Assembly: GCF_023898315.1 (NCBI RefSeq)
Contig: NC_064621.1
Location: forward strand, 128,710,521 to 128,774,520
Direction: 5' to 3'
Length of the DNA stretch: 64,000 bases
Source: Schistocerca nitens
Lineage: Eukaryota; Arthropoda; Insecta; Orthoptera; Acrididae
Positions 1 to 10,025 of this stretch are shown piece after piece (position 1 is the first letter of the stretch; each line of letters opens with the position of its first letter). The notes below the pieces were generated by a model. The model had not been told where the DNA came from, did no database searches, and saw nothing but the letters and a program-made list of their open reading frames with translations. Both the position numbers and the translations under genes were made by a program.

Positions 1-1097
1 GATTATCATACAGAGAAATCGCTAGTCGTGTTGGACGAAACCAAACAACTGTAATGCGGATATGTGACCGTTGGATGCAGGAGGGTACGACGGACCGACG
101 TGGTCGATCGCATTCACCTCGGTGCACCACTGCACGTGCTGATAGACAAATTTTGCGCATGGCAGTGACGGATCGCTCAGTGACATCCCGAACCATAGCA
201 CAGCACATTGCGTCTGTAACGCATCATCCAGTGTCTGCGCGTACCATTCGACGCCGTTTACAGCAGAGTGGTCTGTCCGCAAGACGTCCATTGCTTCGTC
301 TACCATTGACGCAGAACCACAGACGTCTCCGTCGCCAATGGTGTGATGACAGACGGATGTGGACGGCAGAATGGAATGACTTTGTCTTTACTGACGAGGC
401 ACGCTTCTGTCTGCAGCACCACGATGGTCGGATTCGAGTGTGGAGACACCGTGGAGAGAGGATGCTGGACAGCTGCATTATGCACCGCCACACTGGTCTT
501 GCACCGGGTATTATGCTATGAGGCGGTATTCGATATTACTCTTGCACGCCTCTAGTACGCATTGCCGGTACTTTAAATAGCCGGCGCTACATATCCGAGG
601 TGCTGGAGCCAGTTGTCCTTCCTTACCTTCAGGGCTCGGCCACAGCCATATTTCAACAGGATAATGCGCGACCACACGTGGCACGCATTGTCCAAAGGTT
701 CTTCGTCAATAACCAGATTGAATTGCTTCCCTGGCCGGCTCGCTCTCCGGATCTTTCGCCGATAGAAAACATGTGGTCCATGGTTGCTCAACGAGTGACC
801 CAGATTACATCCCCAGCTGCCACACCAGATGATCTTTGGCAACGTGTGGAAGCTGCTTGGGCTGCTGTAGCCCAGGAACACATCCAACGTCTCTTTGACT
901 CAATGCCGAGACGTGTGGCAGCGGTGATCTCCAACAATGGCGGCTACTCTGGCTACTGATTCTGGCAGGAACCACATGTCACAGACGTCTGTAAACGTAA
1001 TCGTTTGGTACTTGGTCAACATGTTATCTACAAAATAAATTTTGTTGTGCTACCTCTTGTCTTTCTTGGTGTTGCATTTACGGTGGCCAGCAGTGTA
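1..1097 (+). mobile_element. Tc1-like DNA transposon, left end outside window
   Basis: The element enters from the left edge and encodes a Tc1-like transposase. Its right end is placed at the TA at 1096-1097, because the terminal sequence there (GGCCAGCAGTGTA) resembles, in position and wording, the end of the Tc1-like element at 37441-38823 (GGCGAGTAGTGTA). The left inverted repeat is not visible, so length and target duplication cannot be checked. About 130 bp of noncoding sequence separates the transposase stop from the right end. Confidence 0.75.
3..959 (+). pseudogene. Tc1-like transposase, one in-frame stop
   Basis: This cut-and-paste transposase of the IS630/Tc1/mariner superfamily is open from the window edge. 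It begins in the N-terminal helix-turn-helix DNA-binding region (YREIASRVGRNQTTV), followed by a second HTH ending RTIRRRLQQSGLSARRP. The catalytic triad is complete in one frame: Asp at 393-395 (VFTDEARF), Asp at 660-662 (FQQDNARPH) and Glu at 765-767 (LSPIENMW), with 34 residues between the last two (DD34E). The only lesion seen is a TGA at 519-521, where relatives in this window have TGG (MVWG motif). The natural stop is at 957-959. The start lies outside the window. Recently inactivated by the look of it; a sequencing error at one base is the alternative. Confidence 0.85.
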
Positions 1098-1797
1098 TGT
1101 ACTGAGTATGTCAAGATGGCAAGAGCACTGTGAACTGATACTGGTCACTAGTGGTGATAACGAGGGAATAAATGTTATGATGAGACTCGCAAGAGATGGT
1201 GGGCACTAATATGTTTATGAACACATGACCGATTAGGTAGAAACATTAGATGAACAATAAAGTGATGTGTCTTTATAAGAACTATCTTCGCAACACTAGC
1301 ATACTGAATGTAACTAAGTTAACGTAAATACAGTACTAATTAGTAATAGGGTACTATCTATAATCTGCATGGAATTCTCACGGCTCTGGGTTTAGCTAAC
1401 AGTAAGTCGTGAATAACGTGCGTTATATTAGTTATAGTGTACCACGTACTTAATGAGGCTGAGAAGCCGCCTTTTGTTGGAGGCTTCATTTTCTTGAATG
1501 AGGTTTGCACGACTGTTGCTTCTGTCGCAGCAAGTCATAAGATATAATGCTAACCTCATAGGCCGTCTTCCTCGGACAGCAGTAAGTAATGCTAGATCTT
1601 ATTCACTACATATTTAAGTGTAGGCATTTTTCCTTTCTTGCCTGTAATAATTAGCTAGACATCTAGTCTGCATACGGTGTCAGTAGATTTCAGACACACT
1701 GGTCACGTTCAGGTAATCAGGACGTATGTACGTGTGTACTACGAGTATACACACACTGCGAGGAACCTAACTGCAGCTGCACGCAAACGTAACATAC
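1098..1797. other. Noncoding stretch, no recognised feature
   Basis: AT-rich single-copy-looking sequence. The only structure noticed is a short 9-bp hairpin at 1463-1487 (GAAGCCGCC / GGAGGCTTC). No coding potential was recognised. Confidence 0.5.
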
Positions 1798-1959
1798 TGC
1801 ACGATCGTATTCATTTGGTGAGATCTTTGAGCGGAACAAATGCAGTACTCACTACAAACTACAGAGTGGGTTTTGTCTGCACGATCGTATTCTTTTTGGT
1901 GAGATCTTTGAGCGGAACAAATGCAGTACTCACTACAAACTACAGAGTGGGTTTTGTCC
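1798..1959. repeat. Two-copy tandem duplication, about 80-bp unit
   Basis: Two adjacent units starting TGCACGATCGTATTC, at 1798 and 1878, are near identical. They differ by a small change in the ATTCATTTGG / ATTCTTTTTGG segment that makes the second unit 1 bp longer. Both units share AGATCTTTGAGCGGAAC and ACTACAGAGTGGGTTTTGTC. The high identity implies a recent duplication. The unit is open in one frame, which makes a short ORF with a repeated peptide, but nothing suggests it is translated. Confidence 0.9.
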
Positions 1960-2221
1960 GAATTTTCAAAGTCAAATTAAGAGTGGTAAATAGACGACTG
2001 GGATATGAAATTGAGAAACGTTACACCTAGTTCGGCAAAAAAGGGTTTATTTGCTTCAAAGTAATCAACGTAAATAAGAAAAGATTAATTAATCATTTTA
2101 AAAAATTGAAATATTTCACCAATAGCTGCTGCTGGTTATGTAAAAGAAGTGTCAAAAAGTTACTATGGTACGATATTCAACTATCTAAATGGCTCCGTTC
2201 GAATGAAGTACTCAGTTTAGG

Positions 2222-2463
2222 CGAGCGCTTCTAGGCGCTTCAGTCCGGAACCGCGCGGCTGCTACGGTCGCAGGTTCGAATCCTGCCTCAGGCATGGATG
2301 TGTGTCATGTCCATGGGTTAGTTAGGTTTAAGTAGTTCTAAGTTCTAGGGGAACGATGACCTCAGATGTTAAGTCCCATAGCGCTCAGAGCCATTTGATA
2401 TTATTTAGTGATTTGCATAAATTGTTGAATGGCGAGTGTGGTAGTTCCCAGTACCATTTGAAA
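2222..2463 (+). mobile_element. tRNA-derived SINE (family A) with extra 3' segment
   Basis: The tRNA-like head is slightly 5'-truncated and carries a B-box-like GGTTCGAATCC; the body has the family hallmarks TTAGTTAGGTTTAAGTAG and TTAAGTCCCATAGCGC. The SINE proper ends near 2397 (GAGCCATTTGA). It is followed by about 58 bp (2398-2455) that match the 3' flank of the SINE at 55789-55976, and then by CCATTTGAA, a second copy of the SINE 3'-end motif. The whole unit is flanked by a perfect 10-bp direct repeat TCAGTTTAGG (2212-2221 and 2464-2473), so SINE plus extra segment inserted together. Confidence 0.85.
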
Positions 2464-2473
2464 TCAGTTTAGG

Positions 2474-3827
2474 ATATTTCAAGATCAGAGCACGCTAGGA
2501 AAGCGAGTGATGTGTCAATAAGATCATGCTTTCTGAAGAAAGACTTGAATTAAAATAAAATAAATGTGAAAGAAATCAGTTCAGTGTTATGTGAAATGAT
2601 TTGTCTAGAAGCAAAAAATAAAATAAGTTTGAGAAATGTTTGACACACCTTTAAATGGTCTTCGAAATCATGTACAGTTAATGAGGTGCGTGAAATATTT
2701 CTCTCATCGATTTTGCTTCTCACTTTTACACAAAACTTTCACAAACCATTTAACCGTTATTTTCTTTTTTTTTTAATTTGGTGTTAATTGAGTCTAATTA
2801 AGTGTGTAATTAATCACTGTCGACGAAATATCACAGTCATCTTGACTGGGTAGCGTTCGAATAACAACTGTTTAGTATCGTACAGATAAAAATAAAATGC
2901 TGTAACACCGTCTTGCGATTTTTTGCTACATTTTTGTGCCATTATCAATTTCAAAGAAATTAATAACCAGAGGAGGATTTGCAGCAAGTTATTTCCTGTT
3001 ATGTCTTGTTCAATTACTACAATGTTCGTGATCGAAGGACAAATCTTGAGATAATTTATGTTATTTACTGTATTTGACATTTTCACGAGTTAACAGTCCC
3101 CGAAGTTCTCCGCTTGTACCGGTACCACTCTGGTCAGCATAGACTTAGTTCCAGACTGGCCGTCGATGGCAGCACACGAGCGCTCAGTACCGATTCCGCC
3201 CAATAGATGGCAGGCAAGGCCAGTAGGCCCGGTGCCAGTTACTGTCTATGATTACTCGTAATTTTTTTCCCACCAATAAACCACGAGAAGGAATACTACG
3301 TCCTATCAAAAGCGATCTTTCCTCCGTCAGTGCTCATACGTCTGCATACATATTTATCACGAAGAAAACTGATCTACATTCCCAACTAGGAAATGTATCT
3401 TCATTTACAGTCGGTACGCATACGATAGCACGCGCTCCTAGCATTTCCAAAACATTGCGCATAAAACTGGGAGTCTTTCGTGGCTCATGTATCGGGTTCT
3501 GTTGGTGTTAAAGAGGTAGGGCCAAAGGTTTTGGACATCCCTTTTCTAGGGACCATTTGCATACGTAACAGAAGTATCGTCTTTTCCGCAACTAACGTAC
3601 AGTACACGCCAGTTTTCGAATATTATGCACTACCTCCATCTTACGAAAATGAAGCAAATAGGATAGTTCTTTTTGCATTAGATGTGGTGTACAGTACGTC
3701 TTATTAAATGTATGAAGACAAAGTTTAGTTCGTTGGTGGTTCCTGAGAAAAACCGAGAAACGTGTATTTCACTGTGTTTTCGCTGTCAGCAGCGGATATC
3801 TAAAGAACTAACCCCAGTAAATACTCA
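2474..3827. other. Noncoding stretch, no recognised feature
   Basis: Mostly AT-rich. A GC-richer patch at about 3110-3240 is not assignable. Short overlapping ORFs at 3248-3511 and 3480-3707 show no recognisable domain and no supporting splice or start context. Confidence 0.4.
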
Positions 3828-4440
3828 AATTTTAACAGCATTTCTCTAGGCATTTACCTAGAAGTACCATCACTTCTTTCTCAAAATTCTTTATCCGTTT
3901 TGGAAAAGCAAATTAAAAATTTTAATTTTGGGTACCAAAACCGAGCCACGGATTCCAAGATGATTAAGGCCAGCAAATGGCTGAAACTTTGATATGTTCT
4001 TAAGATCCAATTTTGGATGAACCGCCTTCAAACTGTTCTTGATATCTTTATCCGTTTCCGAGATACATAGGTTCAAAGTTACCCTGCTTGAACGCTTAAA
4101 ACGCGCACGTAAAATCAAGTGTGAAGCAAAATAAAAGTGACAAATAACCGCGTTCGATTGCTCAGATTTTAACTTCATTTTCTCTGGGTATTTATCTAGA
4201 AGTTCACTGTTCTGGTTTTCAAAAATCTTTATACGATGCCGAGAAAGATTCCAAAAAAAAATTTTCTTTGGTACCAAAACCGAGCCCCGGAGTCCAAGCC
4301 GACTATGTAAGCAAATGGCTGTAATTTTTACGATACATACCTAAGATACCAGTCACGAACATCCTTGAAAATTTTCTTTATGTTTTAATTCGTTTCTCAG
4401 AAACAGAGGTTCAATGTTACCCTACTTGTTCACTTAAAAC
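3828..4440. repeat. Diverged tandem duplication, about 337-bp unit
   Basis: The order of sub-motifs at 3828-4158 recurs at 4165-4440. TTTTAACAGCATTTCTCTAGG corresponds to TTTTAACTTCATTTTCTCTGG. GGTACCAAAACCGAGCC is repeated with AGCAAATGGCTG about 50 bp later, and GGTTCAAAGTTACCCTGCTTG corresponds to GGTTCAATGTTACCCTACTTG. Divergence is considerable, so the duplication is old. No protein or RNA function was recognised. Confidence 0.75.
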
Positions 4441-4792
4441 ATAAAAATATGGCGTGAGGAGAGAACGGATAGACGGAAATAGGACAGGGAAGGCATCTAC
4501 GACGGGGAGGAATCTGTCTGATGACGTGTGACGAAGTAGAAGAAATGGGAATCGATATGAAAGAGTTTAATAAAAGATTAGAAATCTTGCGATAAAATAA
4601 AGCAGAAGGGACAGATAACATTTCTTTGCAATTTCGGAAACCGTTGGGCGAAGTCGCAACCGAACCAATATTATAGTTGGTGTGTAGAATGCGAGACACT
4701 GGAGACATCTGACTTTCTAAAAATTACCATCCATACTATCCCAAAGATAACAAGGGCGGATAAGAGCGAAAACTATCGTACAATAAGCTTAA

Positions 4793-6231
4793 GGGGCTCC
4801 GGAACGCCCTATAGTTGCAATGTTAAAATAACGCTTATAAATTACATCTTTCCTCACAAAGTATTTGAGGTAGGAAGTTGAACTTTTTACAGATTATTTA
4901 TTGGAATATGGGCTACAACTTAACACAGGGATTTTACAAAATTTTAGTTCAGTTATTAAAGATGATTTTTTTTTCAATTGTAATGAAAATTCACAACATT
5001 TTTTTGCAATTTTTTATTTATATATTCAAAAATATACAGTTTTTTGGAAAAAGTCTGTGTTAAATTATGCAGAAGGTACTGTGTAACATTTACTGAAAGT
5101 TTGAAACAAATATGTTTGGAAGATCCTTAGAAAACATGTAATTAGTATGAGAAAATAAAAGTTTTGGGAATCGAGCGACAAAGATTGGATTAACTTTTTA
5201 GTGCATTCCAGGTCCATAGGATGGATTATCTTCATCCTCTGCAAACTCCTTCTCCAGCTTCCTCTTGTTCCTCCTCCTGTTTACTCTTGCTTGTATTTCT
5301 AGACTCTTTACAGCCCTGTCTGCAGCCCGAAGGCGTTCCTTGTCTAAAGCAAGCATCGCTCGTACCATGTTAGAACCTATCTTCATTCCCATATTTCTAA
5401 ATACCTTGCACCTTACAATGTTGCCATCATTGAAAGTCGCAACAGCATCATACACACCAAAGTGAGGTGTTTCTATTCCAACAAATACAGTCTTGGGGAT
5501 TCTCGACCATATACCACTACTTACACTTTCATTGGGGTTTTGAGTTTTTCCGTGAATACACTTTTTCAACAGTTCAGGTGCTGCTAAGTCTCTGAAAATA
5601 GGTTTTATCACCTCCATTATTGCATGAGGCAGACTATGCTTATGAGTGTACACTTCACCAGTTAGCAATCCTTTGTTATATTTACACCAACTGTCTTCTT
5701 CTGTGGGACACAAGCTGTGTTGGGGATTTTCATCGTCTTTATTGTTTACAGTAATAACACAAACCTTTGGCTTTCCAACATTTCTCCTTTTCTTAAAAGC
5801 CTTCAGAGGATTTCTAATAACTTTACTTTTACTCATTATTATACTTCAACAAAACAGAGACTCAAGAAACAGAATTAATTATGAATATTTTCGAGATAAC
5901 TACAGAGTAAATAAACATGAAACAATCGACAATCACACCAGCGATATATATTGAACTATCACAGGTTAGCCACAACACATACTTTATCTCACATCACTAA
6001 AATGTACCTGATGAACACGGACGTTAATAATAACACCATTTGACAGCAGTTTAACAGCGCCACAGTGGGTCACGCCCATGTAGAACACATTTCAAAAAAA
6101 ATTTAATAATAGTTGTAGTCTTTGGAATTGAATAAATTATATATCTATTAAAAGGTAATAGTCTGCAGATTCAGAAAACGCAAAAAAGTAAAAATTGAAC
6201 TTTTCATGATTTTGAGCCTTTCCGGAGCCCC
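4793..6231 (-). mobile_element. TTAA-flanked DNA transposon (Kolobok-like), internally deleted
   Basis: Terminal inverted repeats begin GGGGCTCCGGAA at 4793 and, inverted, at 6231 (12 bp matching). They are flanked on both sides by TTAA (4789-4792 and 6232-6235), which is the target site of the Kolobok and piggyBac superfamilies. The single ORF inside resembles the C-terminal part of a Kolobok/Mutator-like transposase and not piggyBac. At 1439 bp it is too short for a full transposase gene. It sits inside a LINE reverse-transcriptase remnant, which defines both insertion boundaries. Confidence 0.75.
5198..5836 (-). CDS. C-terminal transposase-derived 212-aa protein
   Basis: An intact ATG-to-stop ORF of 212 aa fills the core of the TTAA-flanked element. 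Residues 1-25 are strongly basic (NPLKAFKKRRNVGKPK) and could act as a nuclear signal. Residues 42-52 hold Cys and Trp-Cys positions (HSLCPTEEDSWC). The segment around residues 95-140 (KTQNPNES, IPKTVFVGIE, YDAVATFNDGN) resembles the conserved end of Mutator-like/Kolobok transposases, in which the Glu of N-x-NES is the last catalytic acid. The two upstream catalytic Asp regions are absent, as expected if an internal deletion fused the N terminus to the C-terminal third. The C terminus is charged and probably helical (residues 165-205). It cannot be catalytic alone; a regulatory or neutral relic is possible. The family call rests on remembered motif similarity. Confidence 0.6.
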   Translation of the reverse strand: MSKSKVIRNPLKAFKKRRNVGKPKVCVITVNNKDDENPQHSLCPTEEDSWCKYNKGLLTGEVYTHKHSLPHAIMEVIKPIFRDLAAPELLKKCIHGKTQNPNESVSSGIWSRIPKTVFVGIETPHFGVYDAVATFNDGNIVRCKVFRNMGMKIGSNMVRAMLALDKERLRAADRAVKSLEIQARVNRRRNKRKLEKEFAEDEDNPSYGPGMH

Positions 6232-6600
6232 TTAACATCTAACACACCCAAGCTGCTGCAATAATAATGCAGAGAAGAATGGAAAAGGAAATCGAGGATT
6301 TGTTCGATGAAGATCAGTTTCGATATAAGAAATGTATAGGCACCAGACAGGCAGTTCCGACGTCGCGATTGACAATGGAAGCAAAACTTTAAAAAAATAA
6401 AGACACCCTCACAGGATTAGTTGACCTAGGAAAAGCGACCAACAAGGTAAAATGGTATAAGATTTTAGAAATTTTCAGATAAATAGGTGTAAGTTACAGG
6501 AAAATATGGCTAGTATGGAAGAAGGAACAATAACAATAGAAGAATGGAAGACCAAATTCGAAGTGCTTTCATTAAAAACGGTGTATAACAGTGTAACGTG

Positions 6601-7018
6601 AAAGGAAGTAGATAGGTTGGTGACGGTGGATTATTATTACAATGTTCGCCTACCTAACCGTTGGAAGATGGGCCTCATAAAATACCCTACCCATCATGCA
6701 GAAATGAGAAGTTCGATCAATACTACAGTCTATGAGAATATATATTTTCATTTTCCTAGAGTCACTGAGTGGTTTGCTTATCTCGCGTCTTCTGAAGTTG
6801 TCTCGTGGATCTCCTTCCGAGTGGCTCCTGCTCCATATAGGTGCAGGACTCTACGTGGAGACAATAAATTGTACTAAATTGAAGTGGAAGTGTGGGAGAT
6901 AATCCAGTGCTACGAAACAAGGCTTTCAAATATAGGACACTCCTTGATTTCTTTTCGATAACAACAGCGGCAATCAAGAAACGCAAGTAAGAGCCGGATT
7001 ATGTTCGTTCATGGAATC
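6601..7018. other. Noncoding stretch, no recognised feature
   Basis: No motif, repeat partner in this window or credible ORF was recognised. Confidence 0.4.
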
Positions 7019-7029
7019 AAATTCTGCGG

Positions 7030-7241
7030 GCCGCGCGGGATTAGCCGAGCGGTCTCAGGCTATTTCTGCACTCATGGACTGTGCGGCTGATCCCTGCGGA
7101 GGTTCAAGTCCTCCTTCGGGCATGGGTGTGTGTGTTTGTCCTTAGGATAATTTAGGTTAAGTAGTGTATAAGCTTAGGGACTGATGACCTTAGCAGTTAA
7201 GTCCCATAAGATTTCACACATATTTGAACATTTTTTTTTTG
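7030..7241 (+). mobile_element. tRNA-derived SINE (family B), full length
   Basis: It begins GCCGCGCGGGATTAGCCGAG, with an A-box-like TTAGCCGAGCGG and a B-box-like GGTTCAAGTCC, and ends CATTTGAACATTTTTTTTTT. The body shares GGGACTGATGACC and TTAAGTCCCATAAG with family A, so the two families have a common core. A perfect 11-bp target duplication AAATTCTGCGG lies at 7019-7029 and 7242-7252, typical of LINE-driven retroposition. Confidence 0.9.
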
Positions 7242-7252
7242 AAATTCTGCGG

Positions 7253-8566
7253 AAGCTAATTATGTTCAGATCATCGCAACGAGGCACAGTGTAATGATTC
7301 GCAGTATTACAAAAGGTTCAAAACGTCACACGACCGTTCACCAAAGCACCGTTCAACACGAAAAATGATTTTCAATAACTGGTTACACTATTCCGTCCAA
7401 AGCGTGTGTTGTGTTTGTTCATACCTGATATAAAACTTCTAGTGAGTTATTACACACGAATGTTTTCCGAGGCACTGTTAATTGCGACGAGTGATTATCG
7501 GCATCCTATTCCACTTATCTGTCCCGATGAGTATTGCCTCTCTCGTACCCTGTAAGAGACACCTAGTGAGTTATAGGAACAGTTCGGCCCCTGCTTATTC
7601 AAAGTGCTCTTCTGATTGGCCCATCGTCTTCCACCAAAAACGACTTAGTTAAAATGTTCTTCTCATTTATTTTTTTACTTAACTTTAAGAATTATTATTA
7701 ACCTTCTAGTAGTACATCTAATACTGAAGGTATGGCTGGTGAGGCACAGCACTGTTCAAATAAAACGTATTAACTAACAACATTGTACTGCTTCGCGCCT
7801 CAGTATGTGATTCCAGGCTGTCTATACGTTACTCCAGCGTGGTACAGCCACCGCTACCAGGTGCGTTCCCACACTCTGAGACCATCTACCGCACAACTCA
7901 GTGTGCGGTATTCTCCCCCTATCTTGCTATTCTTGCCCGACTGATACTAAGTAGAAGAAGTACATAAATGTAATGTGAGTGAAAAATATGGCAGAAACGC
8001 CACGGGATTGCAATCTTTCGCCCACTCTGCTCGCTCTTTTCACATAAGAAGCAACAACGGAAATAAAAGAAAGCTTGAAGTGTGGGGTTAAAATTCAGGC
8101 TGAATGAATGCCAGCTATGGGATGCACTGACGACATTTCTATCCCCAGTCGAAGCGAGGAAGAATTGCAGCTGGCATTCAGTAAAGAAGTGCACAAAACG
8201 GCCGGGATTTCTGAGAATGTGACCATTGTGGGTGCTTCATTGGACATGCTGCCACGATGATGATGGACGACATTTAGAAGAATAACTGTAAAGTAGAAGT
8301 TCTGTATCTGTTACGTACTGTGTTGTACACTGCAAGGACAGACCGAACATGAGTTGAATAAATGTGTGTCTTTCATACGGGAGCTGTATCATTACTGTAT
8401 TCTTTGTTCTGATAGCATAATACACTGCACAGATTCTTTGCTGTTTTGAAGATGTTTTCAAAGTAACGAACGTAATTTTTTTTTTGGGGGGGGGTTGGGG
8501 AGGGGATAAGAAAATAAATTATATCTATGTTATTACACTGGGAATCACGAGTTACTTTCACTAAAC
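7253..8566. other. Noncoding stretch with a T/G homopolymer block
   Basis: No genes were recognised. At 8476-8505 a run of 10 T is followed by runs of 9, 4 and 4 G; the plus strand could form a G-rich structure there, and such runs are also error-prone in assembly. Confidence 0.45.
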
Positions 8567-8578
8567 TACTCAAAGGGT

Positions 8579-9231
8579 CCAGAATGAGACTTTCACTCTG
8601 CAGCGGAGTGTGTGCTGTTATGAAACTTCCTGGCAGATCAGAACTCAGGACCTTTGCCTTTCGCTGGCAAGTGCTCTACCATCTTTTCTCTCTCTCTTTC
8701 TCTCTCTCTCATTTTGTTCGCTTTCGCCCGTTGCACCTGCTCGGGGCGGACGTCGTAAGACACCCATTTAAGCTCACCGTAGATCGATTAACTCAGTTTT
8801 TTTATTACAGAGGACAGCTAACGCTCTGCCCAAACACGCTGAGCTACTGTGCGAACCTAGCAGGAGAGCTTGTTGTTTTGGTTTTAGGGCGCAATACTGC
8901 TATGGTCATTAGCGCACGGGAGAGCTTCTGTAAAGTTTAGAAGGTAGGAGAAGAGATACTGGCAGAAGTAAAGCCGTGATGACAGGTCGTGAGTCGTGCT
9001 TGGGTAGCTCAGATGAACCTCTGTAATAAAAAAACTGAGTAAAGGAACCAACGATCAACTTGAACGGATGTCTTGTGACATCAGCACAGACCAAAAGCAA
9101 CGAAAAAAAATAATAATAAAAAAATAGAATAAAAAATTAAAAATATTGGTAGAGCACTTGCCAGCCAAATGCAAAGGTCCCGAGTTCGAGTCTCGGTCCG
9201 GAGCACAGTTTTGATCTGCCTGAAAGTTTCA
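8579..9231. mobile_element. Foldback element built from opposed tRNA-like SINE arms
   Basis: Two long imperfect inverted arms, about 8620-8830 and 9015-9231, face each other. TTTGCCTTTCGCTGGCAAGTG at 8656 pairs with the region at 9148-9176, and ACTCAGTTTTTTTATTACAG at 8794 pairs with its complement near 9018-9037. The right arm contains a tRNA-like module, GGTAGAGCAC (A-box-like) and GAGTTCGAGTC (B-box-like). The unit is bounded by a perfect 12-bp direct repeat TACTCAAAGGGT (8567-8578 and 9232-9243). The left end has about 40 bp (GAATGAGACTTTCACTCTGC and following) not mirrored on the right. Confidence 0.8.
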
Positions 9232-9449
9232 TACTCAAAGGGTATCCCCGAAAATGAAAAATTTATCAGTGGAGCTCCGATTCACGTCTTTTTTTTCATA
9301 AGGAAGGGATAACTACACTGTCTGACAAAAATAGTGTAGTCAAAAGGAGAGCAGAAGACGAAATAAAACTTTACAGGTTGTGAGAATATCTGATATTACT
9401 ACAAAACACTTTCAAAAAGAGCTGGACAGTATGAGCCTGTTTACCATGA

Positions 9450-10016
9450 AACGTCCCCTTTGAAAAATTATACATGACTGTGCTTAAACTGACACACAAT
9501 ATTTTTAGCGCAACGCAATCTGACTTTCAAAAATCCCTACAAAAGAATGGCCCTGACTAACATTAACCTATACGTTTCACAAATCACTTACCTCACAAAA
9601 ATCTTGGTTACTCGAACTACTGCAATACAGCGAGCGCCACTACTGCCAGCTAAATAAAAGATTCAAACTACGGAAGGCACTAACTACTGATAGGCATAGT
9701 TAGCAAATGAAAGATTTTTATAGAGAACAAACAATGTATTTACCTTAATAGTCATCAAAAGTCATAATATATATAGCAGTTCATGACATCCAGTCTTACA
9801 AATTTCAAAATTCCGCCATTTCTCTCCCCACATCCACCACTGCTGGCGGCTCACCTCCAACTGCCAATGCTACGCGCTGTTAACATCCAGCTGCCCAACA
9901 CTACAATGGCAGACAACAATGCAAACCAGCCACCTGACTGCACACAGCACAGCCAGTGATTTTCATACAGACCGCTACATAACGTTGCCAATAAGAAAAC
10001 ATAAACAGCCTACATA
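9450..10016. repeat. Noncoding dispersed repeat, probably orthopteran
   Basis: The block starting ACGTCCCCTTTGAAAAATTA and ending near AAACAGCCTACATACAACC has no coding capacity and a base composition unlike both neighbours. The wording (AGCGAGCGCCACTACTGCCA, CACTGCTGGCGGCTCACCTC) resembles a repeat I associate with locust genomes, but there is no second copy here and no target duplication was found. It interrupts the space between a possible TIR-like ACTGTCTGACAAAAATAGTG at 9319 and the Tc1 remnant that follows. Confidence 0.4.
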
Positions 10017-10025
10017 CAACCAGCA

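Larger units (their letters stand above)
4490..6600 (+). pseudogene. LINE reverse transcriptase remnant split by a DNA transposon
   Basis: Two pieces flank the Kolobok-like element. The left piece (about 4490-4788) reads into a SENYRTISL-like motif, which corresponds to the fingers region of LINE reverse transcriptases (D-x-NYR-x-ISL). The right piece (6236-about 6600) continues with RRMEKEIEDLFDEDQF, GTRQAVPTSRLTME and GLVDLGKATNKV, matching the palm segment that holds the first catalytic Asp (FVDLEKAFD in intact relatives). Multiple stops and frameshifts are present. The clade is unclear; the motif wording is RTE- or Jockey-like. No ends or target duplications were found. Confidence 0.65.

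Noticed and set aside
1463..1487. Terminator-like hairpin
   Set aside because: Rho-independent terminators do not apply in a eukaryotic context and the stem is short.
1677..2030. 117-codon ORF with an internal peptide repeat as a coding gene
   Set aside because: The repeat follows directly from the 80-bp DNA duplication; no codon or domain evidence supports translation.
4878..5086. Short Phe/Ile-rich ORFs near the left end of the Kolobok-like element
   Set aside because: They reflect T-rich subterminal sequence and lie opposite to the real ORF.
7030..7130. True tRNA gene (and the other tRNA-like heads)
   Set aside because: Each is followed by a shared non-tRNA body and flanked by target duplications, so they are SINEs.
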